Source: an uncultured Nitrospinaceae bacterium (GTDB lineage: Bacteria; Nitrospinota; Nitrospinia; Nitrospinales; VA-1). Taken from it: a stretch of 10,238 nt of DNA. The notes beneath the pieces are model-generated. The model was not told where the DNA came from and did not search any database. It saw nothing but the letters and a program-made list of their open reading frames with translations. The stretch's first letter is position 1; each line of letters opens with the position of its first letter. The position numbers were made by a program, and so were the translations under genes. Shown one piece after another: positions 7,488 to 10,238 of the stretch. The stretch is taken from the NCBI GenBank assembly GCA_938073925.1, contig CALJGH010000076.1:1-10238 (forward strand). The letters are read 5' to 3'.

Positions 7488-8279
7488 ATGGTTGTAACTA
7501 TGGAAGAATCCGTTAACTATTCTGAAATAACACAGGAAAATTTAACGATACGAGAACGTGGCAATTCCAGTGCGCACGAATATTCGCGTGTAGTGGAAAC
7601 CTTCAAAAATGTTCTCGATTATAAAGATAAGTTTCGTAATTCTTTAGAAGAGAAATTAAGTGCCATTGGTAAGGAAGTTAATGGGAATGTGGAAAACCTT
7701 GAAACTCTTTTACGAAATATAGATATCTATGATCAAAACATAGATAAAATTTCTAGTAATGTGGGTAACTTGTATTCAGAAGAAAGTTCTATAAAGGCAC
7801 AATATGAAGAGTTGTTGAAAGGTAGTGTAGCGGGAGGCGAAGAGTCTGTAGAAATAAATCGCGAGGATCAGGAGGGTTCACGAGAACTTCTTATCCAACG
7901 ACGCAGGAGTTATTTAGACAATCTCGATAAAAGTTTTAAGCGCTTGGATAGTGAATTGTTTTCTATTGAAAAGCTTAGGGCGGAACTGACGAATGCCCGT
8001 GGTGAGATTCTTGTTAAAAAAGATGGAGCGCAGAAGAAAATCCGCATTTTGGAAGAAGCGGGTAAAAAGCTTTTAGATGAGGTGAAGCGTATTGAAGCCG
8101 AATTGGAGTCGTCGATCAAAGAAGAAGGTCTGTTGATTAAAGAATTTAAAGTGCTTGTTGGTAAAGTCGAAAGCAGTTTGGAGATCAGCGATGAGATGGA
8201 TCATATTTTATTTGCTCATCTCACAGCGGCAGAATCCCGAAGTCTTTCCCGGAAAAACTTGGTGCCAGCGCAAGAATAA
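7488..8279 (+). CDS. Hypothetical soluble coiled-coil protein
   Basis: I do not recognise this gene. The 263-aa product has no signal peptide, membrane segment, or nucleotide- or metal-binding motif. It has no Cys or Trp, and its only proline is in the last four residues (PAQE). It is rich in Glu, Lys, Leu, Ile and Ser with heptad-like spacing. Two long helical blocks are likely, at about residues 30-112 and 128-235, joined by an acidic Gly/Ser linker (GSVAGGEESVEINREDQEG). The second block contains a strongly basic patch (LIQRRRSYLDNLDKSFKRL) followed by long alternating K/E stretches. This suggests a structural, scaffolding or partner-binding role in the cytoplasm, which is inference only. 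ATG 7488 has no Shine-Dalgarno; the in-frame ATG at 7500 is an equally good start. The 122-nt upstream gap carries a TATACT -10-like box at 7452 without a well-spaced -35 box. Uninterrupted length and codon-like composition support a real gene. Confidence 0.82.
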   Translation: MVVTMEESVNYSEITQENLTIRERGNSSAHEYSRVVETFKNVLDYKDKFRNSLEEKLSAIGKEVNGNVENLETLLRNIDIYDQNIDKISSNVGNLYSEESSIKAQYEELLKGSVAGGEESVEINREDQEGSRELLIQRRRSYLDNLDKSFKRLDSELFSIEKLRAELTNARGEILVKKDGAQKKIRILEEAGKKLLDEVKRIEAELESSIKEEGLLIKEFKVLVGKVESSLEISDEMDHILFAHLTAAESRSLSRKNLVPAQE

Positions 8280-8316
8280 CCCCCCTCTACCAAGATTCGA
8301 CGCACTCAGGTTTATA

Positions 8317-8345
8317 TTGACTTGAAATTATAAATTTTGCATACT
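8317..8345 (+). promoter_or_regulatory. Candidate sigma-70 promoter P1 upstream of gap
   Basis: TTGACT (8317-8322), a 17-nt spacer and CATACT (8340-8345) form a good sigma-70 match, with a likely transcript start near 8352 and a leader of about 110 nt before the gap ATG. The spacer holds the AT-rich inverted repeat AAATT-ATA-AATTT (8325-8337), which could be an operator or could simply reflect AT richness. Confidence 0.5.
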
Positions 8346-8407
8346 CGCGATCTAAGTAGTTAAAACCCCAGGTTAATTTTTTCTGCTCCTGATTTTGTCT
8401 GAAAGCT

Positions 8408-8436
8408 TTGATTTTCCTGCCTGTTTAAACTTTAAT
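8408..8436 (+). promoter_or_regulatory. Candidate sigma-70 promoter P2 upstream of gap
   Basis: TTGATT (8408-8413), a 17-nt spacer and TTTAAT (8431-8436, five of six consensus bases) form a second, proximal promoter candidate. Initiation would fall near 8443, giving a short leader of about 20 nt that still includes the purine-rich ribosome-binding stretch before the gap ATG. Confidence 0.45.
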
Positions 8437-8464
8437 TTTTGTTGTGAAAGGGTGCCAACTAAAT

Positions 8465-9484
8465 ATGTCTATGAAGGTTGCTATAAATGGTTTTGGGAGA
8501 ATTGGGCGAGCGGTTCTCAAGAACATCATAAAAGATTCTGAGTGCAACGATATTGAAGTTGCTGCGATCAATGATTTAACAGATCCTGCAACTTTGGCGC
8601 ATTTATTAAAATATGACTCTGTTCAAGGGGTTTTGCCACAAGAGGTGACTTCAGATTCGGATACAATTTCCATTGACAGAAAATCCGTTAAAATCCTGTC
8701 TGAGCGAGAGCCATCCAACTTACCTTGGAAAGAATTAGGCGTTGATATTGTCATTGAATCAACCGGATTTTTTACGAAGAGAGAAGCCGCAAAACAGCAT
8801 CTTGATGCTGGAGCAAAAAAGGTGATTATTTCTGCTCCTGCGAAGAATCCCGATGTTACGGTCGTCTTGGGTGTGAATCAACAAGCTTACCTTCCTGAAG
8901 AACATCAAATTATTTCCAACGCCTCCTGCACCACCAATTGTTTAGCACCGGTTGTGAAAGTATTGCATGATAGCTTTGTTATCCAAAAAGGATTGATGAC
9001 TACGATTCATTCGTATACAAATGATCAAAGGATACTGGATTTACCACATTCTGATCTTCGTAGAGCTCGGGCTGCTAATATGTCCATGATTCCCACGACT
9101 ACAGGTGCTGCCAGAGCCTTGTCTTTGGTGCTTCCCGAAATTGAAGGGCGTTTGGATGGCATGTCCATCCGCGTTCCGACTCCCAATGTTTCCTTAATTG
9201 ATCTAGTTGTGGAAGTTGAAAAGACAACTTCGGTAGAAGAAGTGAATTCTGTTTTCCGAAAAGCCAGTGAGGGTCGATTGAATAAGATTCTCAGGGTTGA
9301 AGAGAAGCCTCTGGTTTCTATAGATTATAATGGCGACCCTTATTCGGCTATTGTCGATGGTCTTTCTACCACGGTGATGAAAGGCAAGATGGTAAAGGTT
9401 TTAGCTTGGTACGATAATGAGTGGGGATATTCCAACCGTGTTAAAGACCTTCTGAAGTTTATTGTCAGTAAGAAAGTTTGCTGA
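8465..9484 (+). CDS. gap: Glyceraldehyde-3-phosphate dehydrogenase, type I, NAD-type
   Basis: Cytosolic tetrameric enzyme that oxidises glyceraldehyde 3-phosphate to 1,3-bisphosphoglycerate, in glycolysis or in reverse in gluconeogenesis. From ATG 8465 the product is 339 aa. The Rossmann motif NGFGRIGR is at 8-15, the catalytic ASCTTNCLAP motif surrounds Cys155, and the catalytic base is His182 in TTIHSYTNDQ. PTTTGAARA, RVPTPNVSLIDL and WYDNEWGYSNR are intact. Asp37 in AINDLTD and Leu-Pro at 193-194 (ILDLPHSDLRRARAA) are the residues linked with NAD rather than NADP use in this family, so a glycolytic-type enzyme is inferred. A GTG at 8444 would add seven residues that are atypical for the family, and the GAAAGGGTG stretch at 8446-8454 is better read as the ribosome-binding site for ATG 8465 (spacing slightly long); ATG 8471 is also possible. 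tpiA follows after 59 nt without a terminator. Confidence 0.97.
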   Translation: MSMKVAINGFGRIGRAVLKNIIKDSECNDIEVAAINDLTDPATLAHLLKYDSVQGVLPQEVTSDSDTISIDRKSVKILSEREPSNLPWKELGVDIVIESTGFFTKREAAKQHLDAGAKKVIISAPAKNPDVTVVLGVNQQAYLPEEHQIISNASCTTNCLAPVVKVLHDSFVIQKGLMTTIHSYTNDQRILDLPHSDLRRARAANMSMIPTTTGAARALSLVLPEIEGRLDGMSIRVPTPNVSLIDLVVEVEKTTSVEEVNSVFRKASEGRLNKILRVEEKPLVSIDYNGDPYSAIVDGLSTTVMKGKMVKVLAWYDNEWGYSNRVKDLLKFIVSKKVC

Positions 9485-9531
9485 CGGAATTTACAAACAT
9501 TTTGTCCTGATGCATATTTCCTGATATCTGA

Positions 9532-9537
9532 AGAGGA
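9532..9537 (+). promoter_or_regulatory. Shine-Dalgarno site of tpiA
   Basis: AGAGGA lies six bases before ATG 9544 and fixes the tpiA start in the short gap-tpiA spacer, which contains no hairpin terminator. Confidence 0.7.
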
Positions 9538-9543
9538 ACCTTA

Positions 9544-10238
9544 ATGACAATACCTCTTATTGTGGGAAACTGGAAAATGAACCTGCTGACGGCAGAAGCC
9601 GCAGAGCTGGCTCTTGGAGTTAAGGAGTTCCTTGAGCAAAACACAGGTGTCAGGGTGATACTGGCCCCTTCATTTACCTCGCTCCATAGTGTGAATAAGG
9701 TTTTATCCGGCTCGAAGGTTGAATTGGCCAGCCAGAATTTTTATTTTGAAAAGAATGGAGCTTATACCGGAGAAGTTTCTCCTGACATGATCAAAGATGC
9801 CGGGTGCAAATATGCCATCTTGGGTCACTCCGAAAGAAGACAGCTGTTTGGTGAAACGGACGAGTTGATCAATAAAAAGGTTTTGGGTGCCCTAGAGAAC
9901 GATATTTTGGCAATTCTTTGTGTTGGCGAAACCGGAGAGCAGAGAAAGGCTGGCGAAACTCACAATATAATCGAATCTCAAGTAAATAAGGCACTTGATG
10001 GCCTGGATAATCAGCAACTGGAGAATATTGTTATCGCTTACGAGCCGGTCTGGGCAATAGGGACAGGAGAAAATGCTACTATTGATCAGGCAGCCGAAAT
10101 ACATGGTTTGATTCGTAAAATTGTGGCAAGAAAATATCAAGGGAATGAAACAAAGCCTTTGACTATCTTGTATGGGGGTAGTGTGACTCCGAAAAACGGT
10201 CAGGAGTTATTGCAAAATGACGAAATAGATGGAGCCCT
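9544..10238 (+). CDS. tpiA: Triosephosphate isomerase TpiA, 3' end outside window
   Basis: Cytosolic TIM-barrel enzyme that interconverts dihydroxyacetone phosphate and glyceraldehyde 3-phosphate, the substrate of the gap product. The frame runs open to the window end, giving 231 complete codons of the usual 250 or so. Visible motifs are GNWKMN (8-13, catalytic Lys11), SQNFYFEKNGAYTGEVS (63-79), LGHSERR (93-99, electrophile His95), CVGET (126-130), AYEPVWAIGTG (165-175, catalytic Glu167 and the loop-6 lid) and YGGSVTPKN (210-218, phosphate binding). The last visible residues, DGA, are where the family usually continues to the LVGGASL phosphate loop, so only the final C-terminal helix region is missing. 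A good Shine-Dalgarno precedes the ATG. It is probably co-transcribed with gap; a pgk gene is absent from between them, although gap-pgk-tpiA is a common order in other bacteria. Confidence 0.97.
   Translation, partial: MTIPLIVGNWKMNLLTAEAAELALGVKEFLEQNTGVRVILAPSFTSLHSVNKVLSGSKVELASQNFYFEKNGAYTGEVSPDMIKDAGCKYAILGHSERRQLFGETDELINKKVLGALENDILAILCVGETGEQRKAGETHNIIESQVNKALDGLDNQQLENIVIAYEPVWAIGTGENATIDQAAEIHGLIRKIVARKYQGNETKPLTILYGGSVTPKNGQELLQNDEIDGA

Noticed and set aside
8360..8382. Small hairpin AACC-CCA-GGTT followed by a T-run, upstream of gap
   Set aside because: The stem has only 4 bp, too weak to call a terminator or attenuator without further evidence.
9505..9530. TCCTGAT repeated twice in the gap-tpiA spacer
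   Set aside because: A two-copy 7-mer with no symmetry and no adjoining promoter is not enough to propose a regulatory site.
9892..10140. 82-codon minus-strand open frame near the window end
   Set aside because: It is antisense to tpiA, whose catalytic motifs are all present in the plus-strand frame.
1..10238. Defence island, prophage, insertion sequence or CRISPR content
   Set aside because: All identifiable genes are single-strand housekeeping genes, no terminal repeats or spaced repeats were seen, and composition appears uniform.

Overview
The window is a compact, all plus-strand stretch of ordinary bacterial chromosome: nine protein genes, no RNA genes, no mobile elements and no CRISPR. 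Base composition looks AT-leaning and even throughout. A SurA-like periplasmic chaperone and a second parvulin with a lipoprotein-type N-terminus imply a Gram-negative cell with an outer membrane. The order parvulin - surA - tilS - ftsH - folP ... pdxJ resembles what I recall from Desulfobacterota-type genomes and from Nitrospinota. I infer a deep-branching Gram-negative lineage of that kind, possibly marine, but the sequence alone does not settle the phylum.

Layout. (1) 1-2208: two parvulin-type peptidyl-prolyl isomerase genes overlap by 26 nt. The first is cut at its 5' end by the window and looks like a lipoprotein; the second is a SurA-like protein with a basic C-terminal extension ending in a SHOCT-like helical hairpin. 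(2) 2285-5689: tilS (tRNA-Ile lysidine synthetase) and ftsH (membrane AAA+ metalloprotease). A near-perfect intrinsic terminator at 5713-5756 follows. (3) 5816-7365: folP (dihydropteroate synthase) and pdxJ (pyridoxine 5'-phosphate synthase), coupled by a 4-nt overlap. The cdaA-ybbR-glmM block that I recall between these genes in Geobacter-like genomes is absent here. (4) 7488-8279: an unrecognised, soluble, almost proline-free coiled-coil protein. (5) 8465-10238: a glycolytic pair, gap (NAD-type GAPDH) and tpiA (triosephosphate isomerase, cut by the window end). Two candidate sigma-70 promoters precede gap.

How the genes relate. The first two products would assist folding of exported and outer-membrane proteins. 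FtsH handles turnover of membrane and cytosolic proteins. TilS provides an essential tRNA modification. folP and pdxJ supply the folate and vitamin B6 cofactors. gap and tpiA act on adjacent triose-phosphate steps. No convincing new system is visible. The items most worth a second look are the orphan coiled-coil gene, the SurA-SHOCT-like fusion, and the altered substrate-loop and active-site motifs of FolP and PdxJ.
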